From positions 1 through 38,368 of the forward strand of contig JAUJMS010000022.1 of assembly GCA_030446745.1 (NCBI GenBank): 38,368 bases of DNA, given 5' to 3'. The position numbers and the translations under genes were made by a program. The notes beneath the pieces were generated by a model that had not been told where the DNA came from, did not search any database, and worked only from the letters and a program-made list of their open reading frames with translations. Positions 6,639-14,460 of the stretch are shown here, piece by piece. Source of the DNA: Egibacteraceae bacterium (GTDB lineage: Bacteria > Actinomycetota > Nitriliruptoria > Euzebyales > Egibacteraceae). Position 1 is the first letter of the stretch; each line of letters begins with the position of its first letter.

Positions 6639-8243
6639 TCAGCGTTCGAGCACCCGCGCGCGGAACTCGCCCTCAGCGAGCGGGCGCAGCGCCCGGAAGG
6701 TGGCGCGCGACAGGTCGAAGCGTCGCCCCGTCCAGCTGGCGGGACCGTAGTCGGTCACGACGGCGGTCACGCTGCGGCCGCCGGGCGCGACGACATCGAC
6801 GCGGGTGCCGCACGGCAGCTCCCGGCTCGCCAGCGTCCGGCGAGACGGGTCGAAACGGCCACCACACGCCGTGCGCTGGCCGGCGAAGCCGCTGCCGTAC
6901 CACGACGCCAGGCCGCGCAGCGGCGGTGGGGCGTCGTAGCGATGGCGGTCAGCGAGCGCGCCGTAGCGGTCCCGCAGCACGGCGGTGTCGCCGCGGTGGT
7001 TGCGCCACAGCGGCCGCTCGGCGCGCAGGTGGACGTGGCGGCGGGTCGTCGCGCCGCGGCCGGTGTGGACCAGCACGCTGCGTCGCGGCGGCAGTCGGTA
7101 CGCGGGCAGCCGGCGGGTCCGGTCCGCGGAACCCGCGTGGATCTTCCAACCGCGCAGCGGCACGCTGACCCGACCGGTGTTGCGCACGACGGCGTACTCG
7201 GCGTTGCGTCGGCGCGCGTCGTCCCCGCGCGGGTTGTAGTTGATGCGCTCGACGGCGACCCGGTAGACCGTCAGCCGCCCGGTGCGGTCGTGCGCCCGCA
7301 GGTGGTCGTGGTCGCCGCGCCGCACGACGCGGTAGCGCGTCCGTGCCGTCGCCTGCGGGGCGACGCGGAAGCGGAACCGGCTGCGGGAGGTCAGCCGGGC
7401 GCTGTCCACGCGGTGCCAGCCGTCGCTGCGGCGGCGCTGCAGGATCACGCGCTTGCCGGGGTGCAGCGGCCGCAGCCCGCCGCGGACGACGACGGTGCGG
7501 CCGACCGGCGCGACGCTGCGCGACACCCGCGCCCGCACCCAGGGCCGCACCGACACGCCGTCGCGGGAGCTGATGCTCGGCCGCGTTGCGGCGGTGCCGC
7601 GGTGACGCAGGCGGTAGACGGTCCGCCGGCGCGGCTCGACGCGCACCTCGACGCGGCCGTCGCGCTGGGAGCGTCGCCGCTCGACGACGCGGAAGCGCTC
7701 GGCGCCCTTAGGGCGCGCGAGCAGCTCGACGGGGCGCCGCGCGAGGCCGTCGGAGGTGCCGGCCCGCAGCAGCCGGCCCCGCACCACGACGGGACGGCCG
7801 AAGCGCACCTGCGAGCGCGACACCCGCATGCGCAGCGCCGTCCGGCGGCGCGGTGTCACCGCCCGCGACGCCGGCGACCCCGGGCCGGATCCGGCGGCGT
7901 TGTGGGCGCGCACCGTGAACCGGTAGGTCGTGCCGTTGCGCAGCCGCCGCACGGTCGCGGCCGTGCTCCCGGCGTCGACCCACATGCGGGTGTCCCCGGG
8001 TGACGCCGTGATGGTGTAGCCGCGGATCGGTGCGCCACCGTCGGAGCGCGGCCGTTGCCAGTCGACGCGCACCGCGGCGTCGCGCGGCTCGACCGCCGGG
8101 GCGGCGGGCGCCGACGGAGGTTGCGGCGCGACCTCGTCGAGCAGCTGCGCGGCGGCCGGCGCGCCGGTGGTGACGACGAGCACCGCGGCGCACACGACGC
8201 TCGACGCGCGCAACGACCACGAGACCGGGACAGCAGCAAGCAT
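6639..8243 (-). CDS. secreted Fn3 / lamin-tail / RlpA-like double-psi beta-barrel protein
   Basis: A 534-residue exported protein. ATG 8243 begins a signal peptide ([22 protein letters not shown], cleavage near residue 33). Then come a fibronectin type III domain (about 45-138; [19 protein letters not shown]), two Arg-rich beta-sandwich repeats each with the phrase V(V)VRG ([13 protein letters not shown] and [12 protein letters not shown]), a lamin-tail domain (about 340-440; [34 protein letters not shown]) and a C-terminal RlpA-like barrel (about 443-534; [30 protein letters not shown]). RlpA proteins cleave or bind peptidoglycan; lamin-tail domains appear on secreted nucleases and surface proteins. 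I infer a wall-associated enzyme or binding protein. The Asp of FDLS is present, but catalytic competence cannot be judged from sequence. The protein is unusually rich in Arg. Confidence 0.85.
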   Translation of the reverse strand: MLAAVPVSWSLRASSVVCAAVLVVTTGAPAAAQLLDEVAPQPPSAPAAPAVEPRDAAVRVDWQRPRSDGGAPIRGYTITASPGDTRMWVDAGSTAATVRRLRNGTTYRFTVRAHNAAGSGPGSPASRAVTPRRRTALRMRVSRSQVRFGRPVVVRGRLLRAGTSDGLARRPVELLARPKGAERFRVVERRRSQRDGRVEVRVEPRRRTVYRLRHRGTAATRPSISSRDGVSVRPWVRARVSRSVAPVGRTVVVRGGLRPLHPGKRVILQRRRSDGWHRVDSARLTSRSRFRFRVAPQATARTRYRVVRRGDHDHLRAHDRTGRLTVYRVAVERINYNPRGDDARRRNAEYAVVRNTGRVSVPLRGWKIHAGSADRTRRLPAYRLPPRRSVLVHTGRGATTRRHVHLRAERPLWRNHRGDTAVLRDRYGALADRHRYDAPPPLRGLASWYGSGFAGQRTACGGRFDPSRRTLASRELPCGTRVDVVAPGGRSVTAVVTDYGPASWTGRRFDLSRATFRALRPLAEGEFRARVLER

Positions 8244-8433
8244 CTGTGGGCTCCAGGGAGAGGCCGTGACGGGGCCAGCGGCGAACCGAGGTTGTCTGCC
8301 CGTGCGGGGGGTCGGGGGGACCGTGCCGCTCGGCGAGCGTAGCCGCCCGCGGCAGCGACGCGGTAGTGACCCACAGGCCAGTGCCGCCGTCGATCAAGGA
8401 CGTGGCGTCGCCGTGGGTGCCGCCGTGTTGTTG
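8244..8433 (-). promoter_or_regulatory. intergenic region with probable promoter for the RlpA-type gene
   Basis: 190 nt without a gene between the MOSC gene stop and the RlpA-type start. On the minus strand TACGCT (8341-8336) is a good -10 candidate and would give an untranslated leader of about 86 nt. I looked for the conserved c-di-AMP (ydaO) riboswitch core, which often precedes actinobacterial wall hydrolases, and did not find it. No convincing -35 box is visible. Confidence 0.3.
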
Positions 8434-9006
8434 TCAGAAGCCGGGACGGCCGGCGAATCGCGTGCGGTGGGCGTCGAGCACCGACGGCGCCGCCGGGTCG
8501 CGCTCGACCAGCCGCAGCCACCCCGCCACCGGCGCTTCGCCGGGGCGCAGCACCCGCAGGTACCAACCCGTGCGACCGGAGGCGATCATCAGCGGGCCGA
8601 CCTGCGGGCGGTCGAGGTGTGCCACCAGCTTGAAGCAGGGGCTGCGCGGCTGGCTGATCTGCAGCAGCGCGTCGCCCCACGCCCACACGTCGCCGATGTG
8701 CACCTGCCCCTCCGTGGCGCCGGCCAGCGACAGGTTCTCGCCGAACGCGCCGAGTTGCAGCGGCCGCTCCAGGTCGCGGCGCCAGACCTCGAGGTGCTCG
8801 CGTGGATAGGCGTAGACCGCCTTGTCGACGCCGCCGTGGACCCGCAGGTCCCCCTGCTCGTCACCGGCGAGGTTGGTCGCCCCGACGTGGATCGTCGGAG
8901 CGTTCACCGGCTGCTTGGCGATCGCGCTGTGCACCAGGCGCCCGCGCCGGCGCAGCAGCGGCTGCGGGCGCCCCACGTGCACCGCGACGACCTCGACGTC
9001 TTCCAT
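8434..9006 (-). CDS. YiiM-like MOSC-domain protein
   Basis: A 190-residue protein from ATG 9006 (a second ATG lies at 9018; neither has a clear ribosome binding site). It resembles E. coli YiiM along its length: AIAKQPVNAPTIHVG near the start, LAGDEQGDLRVHGGVDKAVYAYPREH, FGENLSLAGATEGQVHIGD, and the MOSC core ISQPRSPCFKL with the conserved Cys proposed to bind the molybdenum cofactor. YiiM acts with the molybdenum cofactor in reduction of N-hydroxylated compounds such as 6-N-hydroxylaminopurine. It is slightly shorter at the C-terminus than YiiM. It is the first intact gene of the minus-strand run leading to the RlpA-type protein, with a VOC remnant just upstream. Confidence 0.88.
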   Translation of the reverse strand: MEDVEVVAVHVGRPQPLLRRRGRLVHSAIAKQPVNAPTIHVGATNLAGDEQGDLRVHGGVDKAVYAYPREHLEVWRRDLERPLQLGAFGENLSLAGATEGQVHIGDVWAWGDALLQISQPRSPCFKLVAHLDRPQVGPLMIASGRTGWYLRVLRPGEAPVAGWLRLVERDPAAPSVLDAHRTRFAGRPGF

Positions 9007-9065
9007 GCCGCCGATCATGCCGGTTGGGGCCTTTGCCCGCGGCCGCGTCGCGCCGGGCGGTCGCC

Positions 9066-9290
9066 CTAGGGGTGGTTGTCGCGCCAGAACAGCTCCAGCT
9101 GGAACTCGTCCGGGTCGCGCAGGCACAGCACGGCGCCGTAGGCGCGGTCCGCGACGGGGGAGTGCCGCACGCCGAGTGCGGCGAGACGCCCTGCCCACTC
9201 ATCGAGCTCCGCCCGGCTTGCCACGCGGAAGGCGACGTGGTCGGCGCCCGTCCTGGCGGGATCGGCCGGCTCGCCGCGGTTGGAGCTCAC
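9066..9290 (-). pseudogene. VOC (glyoxalase) family protein, C-terminal half only
   Basis: The reading frame encodes the second beta-alpha-beta-beta-beta unit of a vicinal-oxygen-chelate protein: TGADHVAFRVASRAELDEW, then YGAVLCLRDPDEFQLELF. In intact relatives about 50-60 residues with the first unit precede this. Here homology stops near GTG 9290 (SSNRGEPADPARTG), and no frame upstream restores it. It therefore looks truncated, by deletion or insertion at about 9290. A 74-residue product could still be made from GTG 9290, but a single half-domain would have to dimerise. The metal ligand Glu in QLELF is present. It is placed 59 nt upstream of the MOSC gene. Confidence 0.65.
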
Positions 9291-9547
9291 GCGGCAGATG
9301 GATCGGAGTTTGCGTTGGTTCTGGCCCGAAGCCGCGAGCCTGGTGTACGTGGAGTGCAAGAAGCTCGCCCGCAAAGGGACTGGCCAGCCCGTCGCGCGAG
9401 CACCACGGCGCGCGGGCGCGGACCGTCTACGCGGGCCGCCGCAGTCGCGCGCGTGTGGTTCGCGGGGCGGTGGAGCGACAGCCGCCGCCCTCGGACTGAT
9501 GGCGCCGCCGCGGGGTGCCGGCGGGACGGCCGCCCCGCAGGTCGGCG
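9291..9547. other. non-coding or degraded stretch of unclear origin
   Basis: About 257 nt between the truncated VOC gene and the next promoter. All frames give Arg/Ala/Pro-rich shadow translations. One plus-strand stretch (about 9298-9375) has less biased composition and would read DRSLRWFWPEAASLVYVECK, but has no ribosome binding site and no family I recognise. It marks where the VOC gene lost its first half. Confidence 0.35.
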
Positions 9548-9553
9548 CATACT
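9548..9553 (+). promoter_or_regulatory. -10 box of leaderless promoter for the small-protein/nucleotidyltransferase pair
   Basis: CATACT followed by exactly 6 nt (GGCGCC) and the GTG start at 9560, the same geometry as the promoters at 2926, 10179, 29821 and 31467. No ribosome binding site precedes the GTG. Confidence 0.5.
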
Positions 9554-9559
9554 GGCGCC

Positions 9560-9784
9560 GTGGCCGTTTCCGACCGTGACCGCGCGCGCATGCGCCGCCT
9601 GAGCGCCGACCTCGCCGACTCCGAGACCGACGACCCGGGGACGCCGGCACAGCGGGCGTCGCGGCTGGCGTGGATCAACGCCCGCCGAGCGGAGATCGGG
9701 ATGCCGCCGCTCGTCGACGAGGCGCCGGAGGAGGGGTTGCTCCGCCGTGCCCGAGCCCTCGGAATGGCTCGCATCGACCGGTGA
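9560..9784 (+). CDS. small charged protein, first gene of a toxin-antitoxin-like pair
   Basis: A 74-residue protein starting at GTG 9560 directly behind a leaderless-type -10 box. It is rich in Arg, Asp and Glu (SDRDRARMRRLSADLADSE; RASRLAWINARRAEIGMPPL) and is predicted helical with no membrane segment. I do not recognise a family. It overlaps the following nucleotidyltransferase-like gene by 38 nt, and the ribosome binding site of that gene lies inside it. The arrangement, a small helical protein translated first and coupled to a nucleotidyltransferase-fold protein, is like that of AbiE/MNT-type toxin-antitoxin modules. An antitoxin role is inference from context only. Confidence 0.6.
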   Translation: MAVSDRDRARMRRLSADLADSETDDPGTPAQRASRLAWINARRAEIGMPPLVDEAPEEGLLRRARALGMARIDR

Positions 9785-10148
9785 GGTGCTCGACCGCCTC
9801 GTCGATGCTCTCCGGGCGGCCGGCTACGACGTGGACGTGCTGCGCGACCCCGCCGCGCCGCCCCATCTGCTGCGGTTGAGTCGTGGCCCCGAGCGGGTCG
9901 ACCTGCTGCCGCCGGTCATCGCGTTCCAGCAGGCGGCGCTGTCGCGCGCCTCTGAGGGCGTGGTCACGGCCGAGGACGACCTCATCGTGTTCAAGCTCAT
10001 CGCGTGGCGGCCCCGCGACCGCGACGACGTGCGTTCGATCCTGGAAGCCGGTGTGCCGCTCGACGACGACTACATCGACGGCTGGGTGCGCGAGTGGGAC
10101 GTCGCCGACCGGTGGCGGCAGGCGCGGCGGTGGCGTCCGGACGCCTGA
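9747..10148 (+). CDS. nucleotidyltransferase-fold protein (DUF6036/AbiEii-like), N-terminally short
   Basis: A 133-residue protein from GTG 9747, supported by a strong ribosome binding site (GGAGGAGGGG, 9727-9736). The region VDALRAAGYDVDVLRD, ERVDLLPPVIAFQQAAL and TAEDDLIVFKLIAWRPRDRD matches the C-terminal half of DUF6036/AbiEii-type nucleotidyltransferases, where ERVDLL corresponds to the third catalytic Asp. The preceding GG...S and DxD motifs of the active site, normally about 50 residues earlier, are not visible here or in the upstream small protein. The protein is therefore either a natural non-catalytic form or truncated. It overlaps the small gene before it. Some relatives modify tRNA or proteins as toxins; that role is not shown here. 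Confidence 0.6.
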   Translation: MPEPSEWLASTGEVLDRLVDALRAAGYDVDVLRDPAAPPHLLRLSRGPERVDLLPPVIAFQQAALSRASEGVVTAEDDLIVFKLIAWRPRDRDDVRSILEAGVPLDDDYIDGWVREWDVADRWRQARRWRPDA

Positions 10149-10178
10149 GGCCCGCTGAACCGCCCCGCGGTCTTGGTG

Positions 10179-10184
10179 CAGACT
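10179..10184 (+). promoter_or_regulatory. -10 box of leaderless promoter before a 23-codon ORF
   Basis: CAGACT followed by exactly 6 nt (GAGCGC) and ATG 10191. A possible -35 (CTGAAC, 10155-10160) lies 18 nt upstream. This is the only promoter candidate I see for the VTT membrane protein gene, whose start lies 98 nt downstream. Confidence 0.45.
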
Positions 10185-10190
10185 GAGCGC

Positions 10191-10262
10191 ATGGTTGGCG
10201 TGCTGACCGACATCCTCGACTGGGACTTGCACTTCCGGGGCGGCAGCCGCCTTGCGTTCTGA
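10191..10262 (+). CDS. 23-residue leader-type ORF upstream of the VTT gene
   Basis: ATG 10191 to TGA 10260-10262 encodes 23 residues (begins MVGVLTDILDWDLHF). It follows the leaderless-type -10 box at the same 6-nt spacing seen at five places in the window, so it would be the first thing translated on the mRNA. Its stop lies 20 nt before the ATG of the VTT membrane protein and overlaps an alternative TTG start (10252) for that gene. It may be a short upstream ORF that couples or controls translation of the VTT gene, or a remnant of a former gene start. No homologue is recognised. Confidence 0.35.
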   Translation: MVGVLTDILDWDLHFRGGSRLAF

Positions 10263-10281
10263 CCGGGCGTCGCGCACTGCG

Positions 10282-10938
10282 ATGCGGCGGTACTGGACCG
10301 TCGTCGCCGCGCTGGTCGCAGTGTTCACGCTCCTGTTCGTGGTGGCCGAGGCGCTGGAGATCCCGCTGCTGACCGACCCGCGACCCTGGCTGCAGGGCAA
10401 CGCCCTGCCTGCCGCGGCCATCGGCGTCGCGTTGCTGGTCGCCGACGTCGGCCTGCCGGTCCCGTCCAGCGTGGTCATGATCGCGCATGGCGCCGCGTTC
10501 GGCGTCGCCGTCGGGACCGCGCTGTCCCTCGTCGGCAGTCTCGGGGCTGCCCTGCTCGGCTTCGCTGTCGGACGGCGCGGCGGCAGGCTGCTCGACCGGC
10601 TTGTGCCACCGCACGAGCGCGTCAAGGCGGACGCGCTCCTGTCGCGATGGGGCGTGTTCGCTGTCGTCGTCACCCGGCCCGTACCGCTGCTCGCCGAGAC
10701 GACGGTCATCCTCGCCGGTGCGAGCCCGCTGGGCTGGCGCCGTACCGCTGTCGCCGCGCTGATCGGGAGCGTCCCCGCCGCCGTCCTGTACGCGTTGGCA
10801 GGATCGGTCACGGCGCAGGTTGCGAACCCGGCGGCGGTGTTCACGCTGGTCCTTCTGCTCGCCGCCGCGACCTGGGCCGTTGGTTCGCTGGCCGGCCGGC
10901 GGCGCGCGGCCGGTTCAACACGAGGAGCAGCCGCCTGA
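10282..10938 (+). CDS. VTT/DedA-family integral membrane protein
   Basis: A 218-residue protein with about five membrane segments (WTVVAALVAVFTLLFVVAEA at the N-terminus; AAAIGVALLVADVGLPVPSS; TALSLVGSLGAALLGFAVGR; RTAVAALIGSVPAAVLYALA; AAVFTLVLLLAAATWAVGSL). The VTT (SNARE-associated) signature is visible: the reentrant phrase DVGLPVPSSVVMIAHGAAFG, then GxxxGxxxGFAVGRRGG and the conserved Arg/Pro region FAVVVTRPVPLLAE. Members are proposed lipid scramblases or undecaprenyl-phosphate transporters. ATG 10282 is chosen; TTG 10252 would add ten polar residues. No ribosome binding site precedes either. It is followed 17 nt later by the propeller gene. Confidence 0.8.
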   Translation: MRRYWTVVAALVAVFTLLFVVAEALEIPLLTDPRPWLQGNALPAAAIGVALLVADVGLPVPSSVVMIAHGAAFGVAVGTALSLVGSLGAALLGFAVGRRGGRLLDRLVPPHERVKADALLSRWGVFAVVVTRPVPLLAETTVILAGASPLGWRRTAVAALIGSVPAAVLYALAGSVTAQVANPAAVFTLVLLLAAATWAVGSLAGRRRAAGSTRGAAA

Positions 10939-10955
10939 GCCGCGAGGAGCCGGAC

Positions 10956-12240
10956 ATGACGTGGGAGCTCGTCGCCCACGGGTGGCACTTCCCGACAAGC
11001 CTGGCGCTCGCAGACGCTGGCGTCGTCTACCTCGCCGAGTCCGGCCTGTCGTTCGCCGGCGCACCGCCGGGCGGCCGGGTCTGGCGGCTTGACCCGGACG
11101 GAACACGCAGCCTGCTGGCCGACGACCTGCGCGCTCCTGTCAACGGTCTGACGCTGCACGGCGAGGCGCTCTACGTCTCGGAGGGCGGGCACCCCGGCCG
11201 GATCAACCGGCTCGGTCTCGACGGAGCACGCACGACCGTGCTCGACGACCTGCCCGGGCCCGGCAACTACCACACGAACATGGCGGTCGTCGGCCCCGAC
11301 GACAAGCTCTACTTCAGCCAAGGCGCGCTGACCAACCTCGGGGTGGTCGGGCTGGACGCCTACGCGATCGGCTGGCTGCGCCGCCTGCCGCACGGCCACG
11401 ACGTGCCGGGCTATGCCGTCACGCTGTCGGGAGTCAACGTCACGACGCCGGACCCGACGAGCCCGGATCCGAACGCCCAGGCGACGACCGGCGGCTTCAG
11501 CCCGTTCGGAACACCGTCCCAGCCGGGGCAACGGGTGCCCGCCGGACTGCCCGCGACGGCGGCGGTGATGCGTTGCGACCTCGACGGCGGCAACCTCGAG
11601 CTCGTCGCGTGGGGGCTGCGCAACGCGTACGGGCTGGGGTTCCTACCCGACGGGCGGCTGCTCGCGGTGGACCAGGGCGCCGACGACCGGGGAAGCCGCG
11701 CCGTCGGGCAGGCGCCGGACCTGCTGTTCGAGGTCCGCACGGGCCGGTGGTACGGCTGGCCGGACTTCATCGGCGGGGTGCCGATCACCGACGAGCGCTT
11801 CCCGCCCCGAGCGCGGCCAGCCGCCGACGATGCTGCTCGCCGACCACGACGCGCTGCCAGCTCCCGAGCCGCCGCTGCTGCTGTTCCCGCCGCACACCGC
11901 CGCGGTCAAGTTCGACGTCGTTCCCGAGACCGGCGCACATGCAGGTGACCTGTACGTCGCGCTGTTCGGCGACGAGGTGCCGATGACCGCGCCGAGCGGG
12001 ACCGCGGGTGGGCCGCAGCATCGTCCGGGTCCAGACCTCGACCTGGACGCTGCACCCGCTGGCGTCCGGGCTGGCGCGCCGGCCGATCGACGTGCGGATC
12101 GACGCCGACGCGGGTGGGTCTACGTCGTGGACTTCGGCCAGTTCGAAATGACCGACGCCGGCGTCGACGCGCAGGGGTTCCGGCAGCGGAGCGTAGTGTG
12201 GCGGTTGCGCAGCATCGGGCTGCCGACCGCCGGCGGGCCG
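10956..12240 (+). pseudogene. sorbosone/glucose dehydrogenase-like beta-propeller, frameshifted
   Basis: ATG 10956 follows a GAGGAG ribosome binding site. The protein reads as a PQQ-type sugar-dehydrogenase-like propeller (LVAHGWHFPTSLALADAGVV, GLRNAYGLGFLPDGRL, GRWYGWPDFIGG) but loses frame in a CCCC run at 11805-11808. It then continues as TMLLADHDALPAPEPPLLLF, shifts again near 12004-12012 (to VGRSIVRVQTSTWTLH) and again near 12111-12118 (to WVYVVDFGQFEMTDAG), ending around SVVWRLRSIG near 12220. The last frame stays open to 12483, into the opposite gene. Homology continues through all breaks, so single-base sequence errors are more likely than decay. There is no signal peptide; the PQQ ligands cannot be confirmed. 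It is paralogous to the convergent gene next to it. Confidence 0.75.
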
Positions 12241-12243
12241 AGT

Positions 12244-13954
12244 TCACCGGCGGCGGCGGCGGCGCCCGTCGGCGGTGACAGGCGCGCCGAGCGTGGCCGC
12301 GACGGCACCGGCAGCACCGAGTCCCGCTTTGATGGCGTAGGACGGGACGACCATGGCCGGCGGCGGCTGCTGTCCTGCCGGTCCGGCCGTACGGCGGATG
12401 CGCCACAGGGCGCCGGTGTTCTCCCACACCCGGATGCCGCCCTTCTCGGTGCGATGGAGACCGCCCCGAAGTCGACGACGTAGAGGTTCCCGTCCGGCCC
12501 GAACTGGCAGTGTGACGGCCGCTCGAAGCCGGCGTGCGGCAGCCGCGACGCCGGACCGTTGATCTTGTTGACGGCGAAGTCGACGACCTCGCGGGTGCGC
12601 ATGTCGACCCGGACGACCTTGAAGCCGGACGGCGTCGTCAGCCGCGCCGTCACCGGCGTGAGGTCGCCGAAGAGCGCCACGAACGCGTCACCCTCGAACC
12701 CGAACGCCGCGTCGCTGAAGTCCACCCCGTTGGGTGCGGAGTGTCGGGCGAAGGTGGCGTACGGCTTGGGCGGGTTGGGGTCGGGAGGCTCGGCGATCAC
12801 CGGCTCGCGGCCGCGGCCCCGGCCAGGCTCGCCCCAGGACGGGTCGTCGAGCCTGATCCCAGCGGCGAAATCGGGCCAGCCGTACCAGGCGCCCTCGGTG
12901 ATCTCGTAGAAGTCTTCGAGGTCGCCGATGATGTGCCGGTTGTTGCGCTCGTCGATCCGTGCTCGGTGGCGAACAGCCGCCCGTCGGGCGTGAACGCGAT
13001 GCCGTACGGGTTGCGCAGACCCCAGGCGACGAGCTCGAGACCGCGCCGTCCGCGTTGCAGCGCAGGACCGAGCCGTTACACCGGACGTCGCCCTTGATGA
13101 CCTGGCCGGGCGCCGTTTCCGTGCCGAACGGGACATAGGCGCCGGTCTTGACGGTCGTCGCGGGGTTGCCCAGCACGTTCGGCATCTCGTAGTTGCGGCC
13201 GGTCAGCACGATGTGCTGGCCCGGCACGTCGTGCGCTTGGGGAAGTGGCGCAGCCACTCGTACGCGAAGTTGTCCGCGCCGACGACCGCGGTGTTCGTGT
13301 GGGTGCCCTGGCGAAGATCTTGCCGTCGGGGCCGACGACGGGGTAGTTGCTCTGGTGGTCGCCCTTGCCGGGCAGGTCGGTGACGAGGTCCTCCAGCCGC
13401 TTGTCGGGAGTGATGCGCGACAGCGTGTCGGTGTTCATCAGGTACAGGTGCCCGTCGTGCCAGCACGCACCCGTGACCGCGCCCGTGACGTTCCACCGGT
13501 CGTCCGGGAGCTCGAAGAAGACCTCCCACTCGCCGGTGGCGACGTCGACCTTCAGTACCCTTGGCTTGGCTTCGATCTTGTGCCCGCACTCGATGACGTA
13601 GCAGCTGCCCTGGTCGTCGAAGCAGCAGTGCACCGGCTCGTTGAAGTTCTTCGCGACGAGTTCAGCGGTGTAGCCGTCAGGCACCAGGACGTGCTCGGGC
13701 CGGTAGCGGCGGGGTCGCCAGCGATGCAGGTGCGCGCGTATCGTGAGCGGCAGCAGCGGTGCGTATTGCGCTCCGAGCAGCGAATCGATCATCGGGGCGT
13801 GCCGCAGCCGCTTGAGCGTCATCGCCGCTGAGGACGTCGCGCGCCCGGTCGCGGCCTTCGGGCTGACCCGCTCTCCGAGCTCGTCCAGTGTGTCCGCCAG
13901 CTGCTCGCGGGTCTGGGCGATCTCCTGCTTCAGTTCTTCCGGCTCTTGGCCCAC
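12244..13954 (-). pseudogene. DUF3618-like segment fused to a sorbosone-dehydrogenase-like beta-propeller, frameshifted
   Basis: GTG 13954 starts a segment GQEPEELKQEIAQTREQLAD that matches the DUF3618 helix normally encoded behind Phage_holin_3_6 genes. It runs on in frame through a linker (TIRAHLHRWRPRRYRPEHVL) into a propeller (ELVAKNFNEPVHCCFDDQG; NVTGAVTGACWHDGHLYLMN; LVTDLPGKGDHQSNYPVVG). The frame then breaks near 13312, in the GGGG run at 13239-13242, near 13045, near 12960 and near 12465; identity continues in other frames (THTNTAVVGADNFAYEWLRH; LVAWGLRNPYGIAFTPDGR; NNRHIIGDLEDFYEITEGAW; IRVWENTGALWRIRR). Five breaks in 1.7 kb suggest sequence error or decay. It overlaps the holin gene by 25 nt. 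No signal peptide is visible. Confidence 0.72.
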
Positions 13955-14325
13955 GCGACGTCCTCCTTCAGGGATTCCACGGTCTGCGTCGGCCGCTGCA
14001 CCCGCCGCAGCTTGCGCAAGCCGACGACACCGGCCACACAGGTCACGACCAGCCACACCAGCGCGACAGTCAAGAACGCCCAGCCGGTCCCCATAACCTG
14101 CGCCAGCCCCCACGCGGCCGCGGACGTGCCGAAGACGACCGTGAGCAGGGCGCCGAGCGCGGCCACGACGAGCGCGCCGCTGGCCTTCGCGGTCGTCGCC
14201 AGCTCGCCGCGGATCTCGACGCGGGCAAGCTTCATCTCCTGGCGCACGAGCGTCGACAACTCGGCGCCCAGCTCGGACAGCAGTTCGGGAACCGGTCGAG
14301 GGTCGCTGCCGGCAGCGTCGGTCAT
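13930..14325 (-). CDS. phage-holin-superfamily (Phage_holin_3_6) membrane protein
   Basis: A 131-residue protein from ATG 14325, with a GGAGGAG ribosome binding site 6 nt upstream. The N-terminal amphipathic helix (PELLSELGAELSTLVRQEMK, continuing LARVEIRGEL) is the family signature. It is followed by two membrane helices (GALVVAALGALLTVVFGTSA; FLTVALVWLVVTCVAGVVGL) and a basic tail. This family is widespread in actinobacterial chromosomes, nearly always followed by a DUF3618 gene, and its role is unknown; it is not evidence of a prophage. Here the following gene supplies the DUF3618-like segment with a 25-nt overlap, so the two are probably co-translated. Confidence 0.9.
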   Translation of the reverse strand: MTDAAGSDPRPVPELLSELGAELSTLVRQEMKLARVEIRGELATTAKASGALVVAALGALLTVVFGTSAAAWGLAQVMGTGWAFLTVALVWLVVTCVAGVVGLRKLRRVQRPTQTVESLKEDVAWAKSRKN

Positions 14326-14460
14326 CGGAACTCCTCCGGTGCGCCGATCCTGCATGACCCGATCGCCTGCAGCGACGCGATCAGTCGGCGGGACCATGAA
14401 CTGGGCGGGGGTGAGCGTCACAGGCGGCAGCGGTATCGCATGAGGGTGCCCGGCTCACGG

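Noticed and set aside
8244..8433. c-di-AMP (ydaO) riboswitch before the RlpA-type gene
   Set aside because: The conserved core of that riboswitch is not present on the minus strand in the leader. Only generic G+C-rich pairing is seen.
9280..9579. 99-codon plus-strand ORF upstream of the small-protein gene
   Set aside because: TTG start without ribosome binding site, no recognisable family, and most of the translation is Arg/Ala/Gly-rich shadow. Kept only as a note on the orphan segment.
13930..14325. Phage-holin-family gene as a sign of a prophage
   Set aside because: Phage_holin_3_6 genes paired with DUF3618 are ordinary chromosomal genes in actinobacteria. No phage structural, integrase or lysis genes are nearby.
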